DNA of 64,000 nt from JALZUE01 sp051251725. GTDB taxonomy: Bacteria > Pseudomonadota > Gammaproteobacteria > Enterobacterales > Alteromonadaceae. The notes under the pieces are model-generated. The model saw nothing but the letters and a program-made list of their open reading frames with translations. It did no database searches and was not told where the DNA came from. The stretch is from contig JBPOFN010000013.1 of the NCBI GenBank assembly GCA_051251725.1, positions 45,206 to 109,205 of the forward strand, written 5' to 3'. Positions 44,815 to 53,664 of the stretch are shown here, piece by piece (position 1 is the stretch's first letter; every line of letters begins with the position of its first letter). The position numbers and the translations under genes are program-made.

Positions 44815-44884
44815 TTTCTAAGTTGTGCTTTCTAGGTTATGATTTCTAGATTGTGTTTTCCAGGCTGCGCTTTCTAGCTTATCA
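44815..44884. repeat. Degenerate 14-bp tandem repeat, five units
   Basis: Units begin TTTCTAGGTTGTGC (consensus): TTTCTAAGTTGTGC, TTTCTAGGTTATGA, TTTCTAGATTGTGT, TTTCCAGGCTGCGC, TTTCTAGCTTATCA. Each is 14 bases with no gaps. It lies upstream of the small 44590-44787 gene. Confidence 0.8.
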
Positions 44885-45001
44885 ACTTTCTTTTAGTTAT
44901 CCATTAGCTTTAAGTTTAGCACCGCTTGGGGTTATTGGCACATCGCTCTAAATTGTCGTTTCGCTGGCATTCATTTACCAGCGATAACTAGCAAGTTAAG
45001 A

Positions 45002-45682
45002 TTACCAAGGCAACACTTGCCCATTGGAATGTTTAAAGATACCGGTTTCAGCCATAGTTAAACCTTCCATTAACGCGACTAGGCGAGTACTGGCTTCATC
45101 GGCTGAAATATCGCCGTTATTATTAACCATATCAGTTTGCACATAACCTGGATGATAAATACCAACAGCGATATGACGATTGGATAAATCTTTCGACAAT
45201 GACATTGCTGCTGCATTTAACGCAGCTTTACTCATTCGGTAACCATAACGTCCGCCAGAGCCGTTATCTTCAATTGAGCCCATTCTAGAGGTGATCATTG
45301 CCACTTTACTGCCCTCAACTAAGTTAGTTGATAAGCTATCAACCACCCGTAACGGTGCTAAAGCATTTACTTCAAATTGCTCGCGAATGGTATCGACATT
45401 AATATCACCCAATGATTCATCTCTTAAGATGCCAGCATTACATACCAATATATGAATTTCTAATCCATTAAGCGCTTTCACCATGACGGCTAAACCACTA
45501 CTAGTACTAACATCAACACCGGCAATAACATTTACTTTTAGCGCATCCAGTGCCGCACTTGATTGACGACACAAAGCATAAACTTGATAACCTTTAGCGT
45601 TAAAAATAGCTGCCATTGCTAAACCAATACCGCGATTGGCACCGGTAATTACCACATTTTTATTGTTCATTTTAAAATCCAA
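45002..45682 (-). CDS. Short-chain dehydrogenase/reductase
   Basis: 226 aa classical SDR. The cofactor motif is VITGANRGIGLAMAAIF, followed by VCNAGIL, and the catalytic Ser/Tyr/Lys sit in ITSRMGSIEDNGSGGRYGYRMSKAALN. Its C-terminal PGYVQTDMVNNNGDISADEASTRLVALMEGL resembles SDRs of the CsgA/sniffer type. The substrate is unknown. It follows the M48 protease gene on the same strand by 31 bp. Confidence 0.9.
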   Translation of the reverse strand: MDFKMNNKNVVITGANRGIGLAMAAIFNAKGYQVYALCRQSSAALDALKVNVIAGVDVSTSSGLAVMVKALNGLEIHILVCNAGILRDESLGDINVDTIREQFEVNALAPLRVVDSLSTNLVEGSKVAMITSRMGSIEDNGSGGRYGYRMSKAALNAAAMSLSKDLSNRHIAVGIYHPGYVQTDMVNNNGDISADEASTRLVALMEGLTMAETGIFKHSNGQVLPW

Positions 45683-45713
45683 CTCTTTTAATTCGTATTC
45701 GTTATTTAGTTAA

Positions 45714-46526
45714 CTATTTATTTAGTGGCTTAACACAGCTTGGCTTTTTAGAAACTGCTAAATAAAACGGCTGAGAATAAACTAAATTGTCAGTTAATTT
45801 ATTAATTCTAGTGTCGTGCGCCGGATGTGTTGACATAAATTCAGCGGGTTGTTGCCCGCCAATTTTTGCCATATTTTGCCACAACTCAATGCTGGCAATA
45901 GGATCAAAGCCCGCTTGCGCCATTAAGTTTTGGCCAACAATGTCAGCTTCTTTTTCATGCGCGCGGCCATAAGGTAAAATGACACCGTATTGTACTCCTA
46001 AGCCCAGCCCAGCCATTAATTCATTTTTGTATTGCAGATCTTGGCTATCCATTACTGCGCCAGCAATCGCTAAGCCCGCTTGAGAGAGTTGTCCCGACGA
46101 CAGGCGTTCATTTGAATGGCCTTCAATTACATGACCTATTTCATGGCCAATAATTGCGGCCAATTGATCTGGCGTTTCAGCGACGTTTAAAATTGCGGTA
46201 TAAACGCCAATTTTTCCGCCTGGTAATGCAAAAGCGTTAACCTGCTCTGAGTCAAAAAGCACTAACTCCCAAGTCCCTTTATGAGCTGACTCTGGCACAA
46301 ATGGAATGATGGCATCAGCAACACATTGCACATAGGCGGTTAATTTTTGATCCGCACTGATTTTTTCTTTCTTTTTCATTTCTTCAAACGAACTGGCTCC
46401 CATCTGATTTAATTGATCAGGTGATACCAACATTATTTGTGAACGGCCTGTTGATGATGTTGAACAAGCGGATAAATTTAACAGTGATGTGACAATAGCG
46501 AATGATAAAAATTTATTGAATTGCAC
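45714..46526 (-). CDS. M48 family metalloprotease lipoprotein (LoiP/YggG-like)
   Basis: 270 aa starting at a GTG at 46526 with AAGGAAAT 4 bases upstream; a TTG further upstream is less likely. The lipobox is LSAC (Cys about 21), the zinc site HEIGHVIEGH (HExxH) near residue 130, and the third-ligand region ...HEKEADIVGQNLMAQAGFDP follows. STHPAHDTRINKL is the usual C-terminal signature. YggG/LoiP-type proteases act in the periplasm at the outer membrane, responding to envelope stress. Confidence 0.92.
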   Translation of the reverse strand: MQFNKFLSFAIVTSLLNLSACSTSSTGRSQIMLVSPDQLNQMGASSFEEMKKKEKISADQKLTAYVQCVADAIIPFVPESAHKGTWELVLFDSEQVNAFALPGGKIGVYTAILNVAETPDQLAAIIGHEIGHVIEGHSNERLSSGQLSQAGLAIAGAVMDSQDLQYKNELMAGLGLGVQYGVILPYGRAHEKEADIVGQNLMAQAGFDPIASIELWQNMAKIGGQQPAEFMSTHPAHDTRINKLTDNLVYSQPFYLAVSKKPSCVKPLNK

Positions 46527-46709
46527 GATATTTCCTTTCTGCAAATGTCGTTATTTATGAGTACTAATATCTAATAACATAAATAACGATATAAAAACTA
46601 ATAAAGACATTTTATGCAAGCAAGTAGAGCAATGCACATGTTTTATTGTAATAAATTACCGGTTTATCAATATTCGTTATTTTATCGCTGAATTGAGTTG
46701 AAACTGAGG

Positions 46710-48185
46710 TTAGCTAAATGCTTTGCGTAAATTAAAGCTAAACTGTGAACCTTTGCCTAATTCACTTTGCACTTTTAAATCACTTTTTAATAATTCAGTC
46801 AGTTTTTTGGAAATCGCCAAACCTAACCCACTGTGTTTACCTGAGGTGGCATTACTTGCGCGATAACGGGCATCAAAAATATAAGCGAGCTCTTCATTTT
46901 TTATGCCGGTACCTGTATCTGTCACCTTAACAATTACATGTTGTTCAGTATCTTGGCTTACAGATAATGAAATTTCACCTTTTGGCGGCGTATGACGAAT
47001 AGCATTGTCGATTAAATTACTTAATATTCGCTCTAATTTACCGATATCACTATGAACATAAAGATCATTGGCGATGTCAGTCAAGGTTAATGTGATCTGA
47101 GCTTGCTCGGCCTTAATACTATATTTAGCAATCACATCATAAAGCAGCTCTGAAAGGTTAAAGCTTTCTAAATTAATCGACGTTTGACCGCCTTGTAAGT
47201 GCGCTAATTCAAATATTTGATCTATTAAGTCATTCAATTGTGAAGCACTTTTCAGTGCAGTAGCGATATAAGCTTGGCGGGTATCAGGTACAAGTTGTTC
47301 ACCTTGTAGCGCAATCGTTTCAATATAACCTTTAATAGAAGCTAGCGGCGTTCGTAGATCATGTGAAATTTCAGTTAATAATTCCCTTCTTTGATTATCC
47401 ACCTGATTTAAAACCGTTAATTGAGCATTGATACGCTGAGCCATGTCCCGAAAAACACAGCTTAGTTTAGCGACTTCATTGTCATTATTTTCAGCTAATT
47501 CGGTCAACTGAATAGCCGCTAAATCAAAATTTGACGATTGAAAGGCCAGCATTTGCTTGGTTAATTTACGAATAGGTTTAGTAATAAAACTGAATAACCA
47601 TAACATCACAATAAATAAGAAGAGTAAGCAGACAATAATAAACAGTACAGAAACTTGCATACGATTATGCATTTGCACGTCATCAAAGGTATTTTGATAG
47701 CGTTCGCCTGCCACAATTACATACAAATAGCCCTGTAAATCAATGCCATTAAACACTGGCGCGGCTGAAAATATTTTTTGCCGTTGACTGTTTTTGGGAT
47801 CATCACCAAAAATAGGCAATGGCGCGTTATTTTCAATTAAAGCTCGGATCGGAGTTAAGCTAATAGCTTGCCTTTTTACTGCTGACGAGTCAGCAGAAAA
47901 TGTTAGGATTTTTCCTTTAGGATCAACAAAATAAAATTCAAAGGCGGGGCCTAAAACCATCAAGGTATGGAAAAGGTTTTCTAACGCGCTGTGGTCGTAA
48001 ATGCCCTGCTGCAATAATGGGTTATCTCTGGCTAAGTTGGCAGCGAGTGATAAATGTAAACGCTGCGCGGTTTCTTGTCGGGTTTGGGTTTCAACGTGTT
48101 GCCACCACAAAATAAATACCAAAGTAATGGTTATAAAAACTGCAAATAATGCAAATGATAACCTTTGGTATAACGACAATGTCAT
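46710..48185 (-). CDS. Sensor histidine kinase (HAMP, HisKA, HATPase)
   Basis: 491 aa from the ATG at 48185, which overlaps the response regulator stop as ATGA. Two transmembrane helices (about 8-28 and 173-197) enclose a periplasmic sensor of about 140 residues with LMVLGPAFEFYFVDPKGKILTFSAD, a PAS/Cache-like segment. A HAMP domain follows (about 195-250), the phospho-acceptor His is in EISHDLRTPLASIKGY near 272, the N box is NLIDNAIRHTPP, and G boxes are VTDTGTGIKNE and GLGLAISKKL. It phosphorylates the adjacent regulator. The signal is unknown; the spondin genes upstream are the likely output. Confidence 0.93.
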   Translation of the reverse strand: MTLSLYQRLSFALFAVFITITLVFILWWQHVETQTRQETAQRLHLSLAANLARDNPLLQQGIYDHSALENLFHTLMVLGPAFEFYFVDPKGKILTFSADSSAVKRQAISLTPIRALIENNAPLPIFGDDPKNSQRQKIFSAAPVFNGIDLQGYLYVIVAGERYQNTFDDVQMHNRMQVSVLFIIVCLLFLFIVMLWLFSFITKPIRKLTKQMLAFQSSNFDLAAIQLTELAENNDNEVAKLSCVFRDMAQRINAQLTVLNQVDNQRRELLTEISHDLRTPLASIKGYIETIALQGEQLVPDTRQAYIATALKSASQLNDLIDQIFELAHLQGGQTSINLESFNLSELLYDVIAKYSIKAEQAQITLTLTDIANDLYVHSDIGKLERILSNLIDNAIRHTPPKGEISLSVSQDTEQHVIVKVTDTGTGIKNEELAYIFDARYRASNATSGKHSGLGLAISKKLTELLKSDLKVQSELGKGSQFSFNLRKAFS

Positions 48186-48910
48186 GCACAAACTCCTTGC
48201 GGATTGAATTTATAACCTACACCCCAAACTGTTTGCACAATTTCAGGACGCGTGGCGTCTTCTTCAATCTTATTTCTTAAGCGATTAATATGAGAGTTAA
48301 CCGTATGTTCATAACCGCTATGATGATAGCCCCAAACCGAACTGAGTAGTTGTGCACGCGAGAACACTTGATCTGGGTGCGAAGCTAAATACCTTAATAA
48401 ATCATATTCTGTCGAGGTAAGGTCTAATTCTTTACCTTCAACGCTTATTTTATGGCTCAGGTTATCAATAAATAAATTACCGACCGAGATATGCCGCTCT
48501 GGTTGATTTTCTTTATCTTGATGCTGACGGACCTGATTAAGTAAATGTACGCGTCGAATTAAGCCACGCACACGCGCTTGTAATTCCCGCACACTAAAAG
48601 GCTTAGTCATATAATCGTCGGCGCCAAGTTCAATACCAACAACGCGGTCAGTTTCTGAATCCCTTGACGTTAACATTAAAATTGCCTGCTCAGGTTTGCT
48701 TTCTCTAAGCTTTCTACAGACATCTAAACCTGACATACCAGGCAGCATAATATCTAACATTACCAGGGCATAATCATTCCTTGCTAACAAAGTCATCGCT
48801 TGCTCCCCGGTCGAGACCAGTTCAACTTTTAAACTTAATTCAACTAAGTTAATTTTAATCAACTCAGCAATATCTAATTGATCTTCAACGACTAAAACTG
48901 TATCGGCCAT
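48182..48910 (-). CDS. Response regulator, OmpR/PhoB family
   Basis: 242 aa from the ATG at 48910 (MADTVLVVEDQ), picked because AAAGG lies 8 bases upstream and the receiver starts at once. Receiver: acidic pair in VVEDQ, phospho-acceptor Asp in VMLDIMLPGMSG, Lys in MTKPFSVREL. C-terminal winged helix: ELDLTSTEYDLLRYLASHPDQVFSRAQLLSSVWGY and HTVNSHINRLRNKIEED. Members bind paired direct repeats of 10-11 bp spacing; such repeats (11-bp period) lie before the first spondin gene. The gene follows the second spondin gene by 86 bp. Confidence 0.95.
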   Translation of the reverse strand: MADTVLVVEDQLDIAELIKINLVELSLKVELVSTGEQAMTLLARNDYALVMLDIMLPGMSGLDVCRKLRESKPEQAILMLTSRDSETDRVVGIELGADDYMTKPFSVRELQARVRGLIRRVHLLNQVRQHQDKENQPERHISVGNLFIDNLSHKISVEGKELDLTSTEYDLLRYLASHPDQVFSRAQLLSSVWGYHHSGYEHTVNSHINRLRNKIEEDATRPEIVQTVWGVGYKFNPQGVCA

Positions 48911-48996
48911 ATGCATTACCTTTATTATTTTTATTAAAGCTAATGACATGACCGATAAACTTCAGGACTTAGTTCAAAAATTTCACAATTACTCGA

Positions 48997-49728
48997 TTAT
49001 TCTACCCGTTTGATTGAAATCATCAGGGTTGGATTGTCAAATTTATGAGCTTGAGTCAGTACTGAGCCAGTTAAACCATCGTCTGATGAAACAACGCCTG
49101 GATGCATAGCAACAAAATCAACATCATCACGGCTTGCGTTAAATCCTTCCCCGCCATCAGCAGGACCAGGTATTGTGCCCATCATTTCAGAGTTTTTCTC
49201 TGTCCCGGCATCATAAGTGCCAACGGTGTAAGTCATAGTTTGATCAACCATCATCATTGAAATATCAATCGCGTTCAAGCCAGAAAAAGCATCATTGGTA
49301 TTAACTAACATAGTCGCGACCGATAAATACATCGGCATAGTTTCTGCTAATGAAACCATCACCGCTTCGTTCATGCTTGGCATAATAACGCCTTCGCCTG
49401 ACGCCGATGACAAGGCCACAGAAGTAGTGAGTAAACTTGAGTTATCACCGCTTTCAGCCATGGTTTCTAACGCCACAGAAGCAGCTTCACCCACTTGCCA
49501 CAACTTACCTTCATTATGTAAAACTACCGCGACCGGCGACATAGGTTGAGCGTAAGTTAAATTAGTGACCATGACTTCATAACGGTAAGTCATGGGAGTA
49601 ATCACAGGATCCATATTTTTATCATTCTTATTATCGTCACAAGCAGAAAGTAAACTAAGTGCTGCGAGCGCAGATAATGAATATATAACTTGTTTAGCTG
49701 TTATATTATTTTTGATATTTAGTTTCAT
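48997..49728 (-). CDS. Spondin-domain lipoprotein
   Basis: 243 aa. Lipoprotein signal with lipobox LSAC (Cys about 30) followed by a DDNKNDK linker. The remainder is a Spondin_N-like domain: YRYEVMVTNLTYAQPMSPVAVVLHNEGKLWQVGEAAS, and YDAGTEKNSEMM..GPADGGEGFNASRDDVDFVAMHPGVVSSDDGL, whose acidic residues probably bind calcium. It is a paralogue of the protein encoded 10 bp upstream. Bacterial spondin-domain proteins are exported, but their function is not established; adhesion or envelope roles are usually guessed. Downstream lie the regulator and kinase, giving a probable four-gene operon. Confidence 0.82.
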   Translation of the reverse strand: MKLNIKNNITAKQVIYSLSALAALSLLSACDDNKNDKNMDPVITPMTYRYEVMVTNLTYAQPMSPVAVVLHNEGKLWQVGEAASVALETMAESGDNSSLLTTSVALSSASGEGVIMPSMNEAVMVSLAETMPMYLSVATMLVNTNDAFSGLNAIDISMMMVDQTMTYTVGTYDAGTEKNSEMMGTIPGPADGGEGFNASRDDVDFVAMHPGVVSSDDGLTGSVLTQAHKFDNPTLMISIKRVE

Positions 49729-49738
49729 CTACCTTCCC

Positions 49739-50446
49739 CTACTTAACAATAACAGTAACTTTAGCAACAGGGTTTAACCAACGGTGAACCGTATTATCTA
49801 AATCACTTTTTCCGCCCATATCATCATCATCACCCATAGCGCCGCGGTGAATATGAACATATTGATTAGCTTCTTCTGTGGTAATACCTGTGCCATTGGT
49901 GCCTGTGGTAGCAACAACAAAAGGGGCTGCAGGAATGCCTAACGCAGCGCCGCCATCTGCCGATACTAATTCATTGTTGGCTTCTGTTCCGGCATCATAA
50001 GCATTGATATAAACAGTATAAGTTCCTACCTCTTGTGGGATTTTCCAGCCATTTAAAGCGGCAAAACCATCATTAGTTGGTAGTAACATTGCCGCTAAAG
50101 ACAAATACATGTTGCTTGCATCTGTCATTAACATCGTTGTCGTTGACATCGCAGGAGCAAGTGGACCACCGGCTGGGTTTTCAACAATATCAGCATTAGC
50201 AGCGGTTAAAACCGCAGATAGACCAGAGATACTGCCGCCTTCGGCCATTGCTTTTAATTCAGCAGACGCTTGACCACCTAATTGGAATAAACGGGTATCA
50301 GCATCATGGGCTGCAACAATGAAAGGCGTGTAAGTCATACCTTGAGTTAAGTTTTGAATGGTTATTTCGAGATCTTGTGCAAAGGCATTAGTAACACTTA
50401 ACGCAGCAGCCATTGAGGCGAGAATAGATACAGACTTAAATTTCAT
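49739..50446 (-). CDS. Exported spondin-domain protein
   Basis: 235 aa with a standard signal peptide (about 23 residues, ending AFA|Q), so it is periplasmic or secreted rather than lipid-anchored. Spondin_N-like domain: LEITIQNLTQGMTYTPFIVAAHDADTRLFQLGGQASAELKAMAEGGSISGL, and a C-terminal YDAGTEANNELV..GITTEEANQYVHIHRGAMGDDDDMGGKSDLDNTVHRWLNPVAKVTV. The Asp-rich loop fits a calcium site. It is first in the four-gene operon, and its 225-bp upstream region carries three 11-bp-spaced repeats. Confidence 0.82.
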   Translation of the reverse strand: MKFKSVSILASMAAALSVTNAFAQDLEITIQNLTQGMTYTPFIVAAHDADTRLFQLGGQASAELKAMAEGGSISGLSAVLTAANADIVENPAGGPLAPAMSTTTMLMTDASNMYLSLAAMLLPTNDGFAALNGWKIPQEVGTYTVYINAYDAGTEANNELVSADGGAALGIPAAPFVVATTGTNGTGITTEEANQYVHIHRGAMGDDDDMGGKSDLDNTVHRWLNPVAKVTVIVK

Positions 50447-50509
50447 AATATTTCCTTGGTTTATAATTTGTTATCGGAAATGATTATGAAAGCAAAATGT
50501 TGTGAGAGA

Positions 50510-50540
50510 TTCACAAAGTTATCACAAAACTATCACAAGT
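50510..50540 (-). promoter_or_regulatory. Three 11-bp-spaced direct repeats upstream of the spondin operon
   Basis: TCACAA occurs at 50511, 50522 and 50533, an exact 11-bp period (TTCACAAAGT, TATCACAAAAC, TATCACAAGT). On the transcribed strand this reads TTGTGA repeated. An inverted TTGTGA at 50500 adds a half-site. The spacing is that of OmpR/PhoB-family sites. Confidence 0.7.
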
Positions 50541-50671
50541 TGCTGGCAATAAAATGATGAAATTTTTCCTAGCTATTAAGGTCTTAACTTAATCGGACAA
50601 AATAACCTGCTATTATTAATAACATCAAAATAAAATTTAAAGCCGACGATAAATAAAATAAAGGAGCCTGC

Positions 50672-51031
50672 ATGAAATTATATTTTACTCCTGCTGTTTT
50701 TAATAATGTCGCCCGCTACTTAAAAATATATCGTTGGCGGTTATTGTTATGGAGTGCTTTAGGTTTTGTGCTGTATCTTTTATTAACCGAACAAATTGAG
50801 TTTTCAACACCCAATGGCTTAATTTGGTTAACTTTGTTTATTGTTTTCGCGTCATTACAGGCGCTCGTTTTAAGTGCCTTTATTTTCTTTTTTCAAGAAT
50901 TACCGTCACGAAAAACTAAACAAGATTTTTGGCGCCGGCTTTATCTTATCGTTGAATGGAGCGAAGCCATTTTATTTACTATTTTGCTGCCATTGCCAAG
51001 CCTGACTTTTATTTATGCGCTGTTGCAATAA
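50672..51031 (+). CDS. Small inner-membrane protein of unknown function
   Basis: 119 aa with three probable membrane segments (about 22-40, 50-75, 95-117) and an intervening basic loop (LPSRKTKQDFWRRL). GGAG lies 8 bases before the ATG. No family was recognised. It is divergent from the spondin operon and monocistronic. Confidence 0.7.
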   Translation: MKLYFTPAVFNNVARYLKIYRWRLLLWSALGFVLYLLLTEQIEFSTPNGLIWLTLFIVFASLQALVLSAFIFFFQELPSRKTKQDFWRRLYLIVEWSEAILFTILLPLPSLTFIYALLQ

Positions 51032-51042
51032 TCGGTTAATTA

Positions 51043-51114
51043 TTACACTAAAAAAACCGTCAACATCAGCGAGAGTAATGCCGCTAGCAATAATGTTTTA
51101 GTAAATACTTTCAT
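51043..51114 (-). CDS. Possible 23-residue hydrophobic peptide
   Basis: Reads MKVFTKTLLLAALLSLMLTVFLV, a single hydrophobic helix after a short basic start. No ribosome site is visible, so translation is doubtful. It is noted because the neighbouring small membrane genes are similar in kind. Confidence 0.25.
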   Translation of the reverse strand: MKVFTKTLLLAALLSLMLTVFLV

Positions 51115-51269
51115 AAAGGTACTTGATAAGTGATAAAAGTTAACGTATAAAATAAACATACGATCAAAAGAAACATTGATCTATAACGTAAAAAAAGAAA
51201 GCAAAAAAGGATTTAAACAGTTGTCATGGTTTTGACATTCATTCGTTTAATGAGTTCCCGGAGGTCGCT

Positions 51270-51392
51270 ATGTTACATTGGCATCCATCACATAAAAGTA
51301 GCAAACCTAAACTAAATAATACGATAGAAAAAACAATGTTTTATTCGTTATTATTTCTCTTAATCCTATATATCGGTAGTCAAGTAGTATAA
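51270..51392 (+). CDS. Small single-pass membrane protein (40 aa)
   Basis: 40 aa starting MLHWHPSHKSSKPKLNN and ending in a hydrophobic helix (FYSLLFLLILYIGSQVV). A strong CCCGGAGG ribosome site lies 5 bases before the ATG, much better than chance. It is too short for the usual gene calling. The basic N-terminus would stay cytoplasmic. Function unknown. Confidence 0.6.
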   Translation: MLHWHPSHKSSKPKLNNTIEKTMFYSLLFLLILYIGSQVV

Positions 51393-51558
51393 AAGTAACA
51401 ATCCTTTAATCATCTAATATTTGTGTTAACATTTTAGATAAATTAAAGGATTTACTTTATCCTCAAACAGTTATTATTTTAACCACCAATCACTGACTAT
51501 TCCCCCCATTAGACCTAATGACCAGTATGAATAATTAAGCCTAATTAGAGACTCAAGC

Positions 51559-53598
51559 TTAAGCTTGATATTTATTTAACAATTCAACCAGAGCAGCTTC
51601 CGTTAAAACCTCTATTCCTAAATCTTGTGCTTTAGTGAGTTTAGAGCCGGCTTTTTCACCGGCAATTAAATAATCAGTTTTAGCTGAGATACTACCAGAT
51701 ACTTTCGCACCTAAACTTTGTAATTTTGCTTTTGCTTCGCTACGTCCCATTTGCGAAAACGAGCCGGTAATAACATAAATTAAATCCTTCAGCGGCTGCT
51801 CAGCCTCAGATTTAACTTCAATCGCTGGCCATTGCACGCCATGTTTTAATAAAGAGTCAATCACGTCAATATTAATGCTTTGGCTAAAAAAGCTTAAAAT
51901 ATTACGGGCAACAATTTCTCCGACATCATTTACTTCTTTTAACTGTTCAAAATCAGCAGCTTTAATCGCATCTAAAGTCAAAAAGTGTTGTGCTAAGTTC
52001 ATTGCCGTCGCTTCACCTACTTCTCTGATCCCAAGTGAATAAATGAATTTAGCCAAGGTAGTTTGTTTAGCTGCGGTTAATGATGTTACTAACTTATCAG
52101 CAGATTTTTTCCCCATACGATCTAATGTGCTAATTTGTATCGAGGTTAACGAAAATAAATCGGCCGGTGTCGCAATCATGTTTTCATCAACTAATTGCTC
52201 AACGATTTTATCACCCAAACCATCAATATCTAACGCCTTACGCGAAGAAAAATGCTTGATGGCTTCTTTTCGCTGAGCGCCACAAATTAAGCCGCCAGTA
52301 CAACGAATAACCGCTTCGCCTTCACCTTGATGCACAGGTGAATGACAAACCGGACAGACCGTAGGGAAAACAATCTCAAGCGCCTTTTCAGTGCGCCTTG
52401 CTTCAACCACAGAGACAATTTGCGGGATCACATCACCAGCACGGCGAATGATCACAGTGTCGTTAATTTTCACGCCTAAACGCGCTATTTCGTCTTGGTT
52501 ATGAAGTGTGGCATTACTCACAGTAACGCCGCCAACAAAAATTGGTTTTAATCTGGCGACTGGCGTAATAGCACCCGTACGGCCAACTTGAAATTCTACA
52601 TCTTCAAGAAGGGTGATTTCTTCTTGCGCGGGGAATTTATAAGCGGTCGCCCAGCGCGGCGCTCGAGCAACAAAACCTAAGCGTTTTTGCAATTGAATAT
52701 CATCAACTTTTAAGACCGTACCATCAATTTCATAACTTAACTCATCGCGCTTAGCTAATATATCTTGATAAAACGCTTGGCAGTCATCTTGAGTCGACAA
52801 TAAACGAACTTCAGGGCACATAGGTAAGCCCAATGCCTTAACCTGACATAAACGTTGGTAATGCGAGTTTTCAAGGAAACTATCAGATAAGTCGTTTTCG
52901 GCCAAGTCGCCAACAAAACCTAAGCCATAAGCATAAAAAGCTAAATTACGTTTCGCGGTAATTTTAGAGTCCAGCTGGCGTAAACTGCCGGCAGCTGCAT
53001 TTCTTGGGTTAGCAAAAGCTTTATCGCCTTTTTTCAGCGCCGCTGCATTGAGAGCTTCAAAACTCGCTTTTGGCATAAAAACTTCACCGCGCACTTCCAA
53101 CACTTGCGGTAAATTATCTCCGATTAATTTCAAAGGAATCGATTTAATGGTGCGAATATTATCAGTAATATTTTCACCTACTAAGCCATCGCCACGAGTT
53201 GCCGCTTGCACCAAGACTCCATTTTCATAACGTAAACTAACCGCTAAGCCATCTAATTTGGGCTCGGCACAAAAAGTAATGTCGCCGTGACTTTTTAATC
53301 TATCTTGCAGGCGTTTAACAAAACCTTGCCATTCGTCCTGCGAAAAAACATTATCTAACGATAACATTGCAATTTGATGGTTGACCTGAGAAAACGATTT
53401 CAATGCTTCGCCGCCGACTTTTTGGCTCGGTGAGTCTAGCGTTTTAAGCTCTGGTGCTTTAGTTTCTATAGCGATCAGATCCCGCATTAGCCGATCATAT
53501 TCCACGTCCGGAACACTTGGTTCGTCTAACACGTAGTATTGGTGGTTATACAAATTAATTTGTTGTTTTAAACGTTCTAATTGCTCTGCTATATTCAT
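51559..53598 (-). CDS. ligA: NAD-dependent DNA ligase
   Basis: 679 aa, normal length. It seals Okazaki fragment nicks using NAD+. The adenylated Lys is in CAEPKLDGLAVSLRYENG near residue 117, with the NAD-binding YDRLMRDL Ia domain before it. Then the OB fold, the Zn finger CPVCHSPVHQGEGEAVIRCTGGLICGAQRKEAIKHF (about 410-440), helix-hairpin-helix repeats and a C-terminal BRCT domain (about 600-679). It lies downstream of zipA (66-bp gap), as in E. coli. Confidence 0.97.
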   Translation of the reverse strand: MNIAEQLERLKQQINLYNHQYYVLDEPSVPDVEYDRLMRDLIAIETKAPELKTLDSPSQKVGGEALKSFSQVNHQIAMLSLDNVFSQDEWQGFVKRLQDRLKSHGDITFCAEPKLDGLAVSLRYENGVLVQAATRGDGLVGENITDNIRTIKSIPLKLIGDNLPQVLEVRGEVFMPKASFEALNAAALKKGDKAFANPRNAAAGSLRQLDSKITAKRNLAFYAYGLGFVGDLAENDLSDSFLENSHYQRLCQVKALGLPMCPEVRLLSTQDDCQAFYQDILAKRDELSYEIDGTVLKVDDIQLQKRLGFVARAPRWATAYKFPAQEEITLLEDVEFQVGRTGAITPVARLKPIFVGGVTVSNATLHNQDEIARLGVKINDTVIIRRAGDVIPQIVSVVEARRTEKALEIVFPTVCPVCHSPVHQGEGEAVIRCTGGLICGAQRKEAIKHFSSRKALDIDGLGDKIVEQLVDENMIATPADLFSLTSIQISTLDRMGKKSADKLVTSLTAAKQTTLAKFIYSLGIREVGEATAMNLAQHFLTLDAIKAADFEQLKEVNDVGEIVARNILSFFSQSINIDVIDSLLKHGVQWPAIEVKSEAEQPLKDLIYVITGSFSQMGRSEAKAKLQSLGAKVSGSISAKTDYLIAGEKAGSKLTKAQDLGIEVLTEAALVELLNKYQA

Positions 53599-53626
53599 GA
53601 TGCTTTAAATACTTTTTGTTTGTTCA

Positions 53627-53650
53627 ATAAAAAAGCCCCCTTTCGGAGGC
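53627..53650 (-). terminator. Terminator-like hairpin between zipA and ligA
   Basis: Minus strand GCCTCC-GAAA-GGGGGC stem with one G-U pair, then six Ts. It lies between zipA and ligA, so ligA probably also has its own promoter or relies on read-through. Confidence 0.7.
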
Positions 53651-53664
53651 CTCTAATAATAAGG

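Noticed and set aside
49295..49549. Plus-strand frame opposite the spondin lipoprotein gene
   Set aside because: It is antisense to a gene with clear signal peptide and paralogue; no ribosome site.
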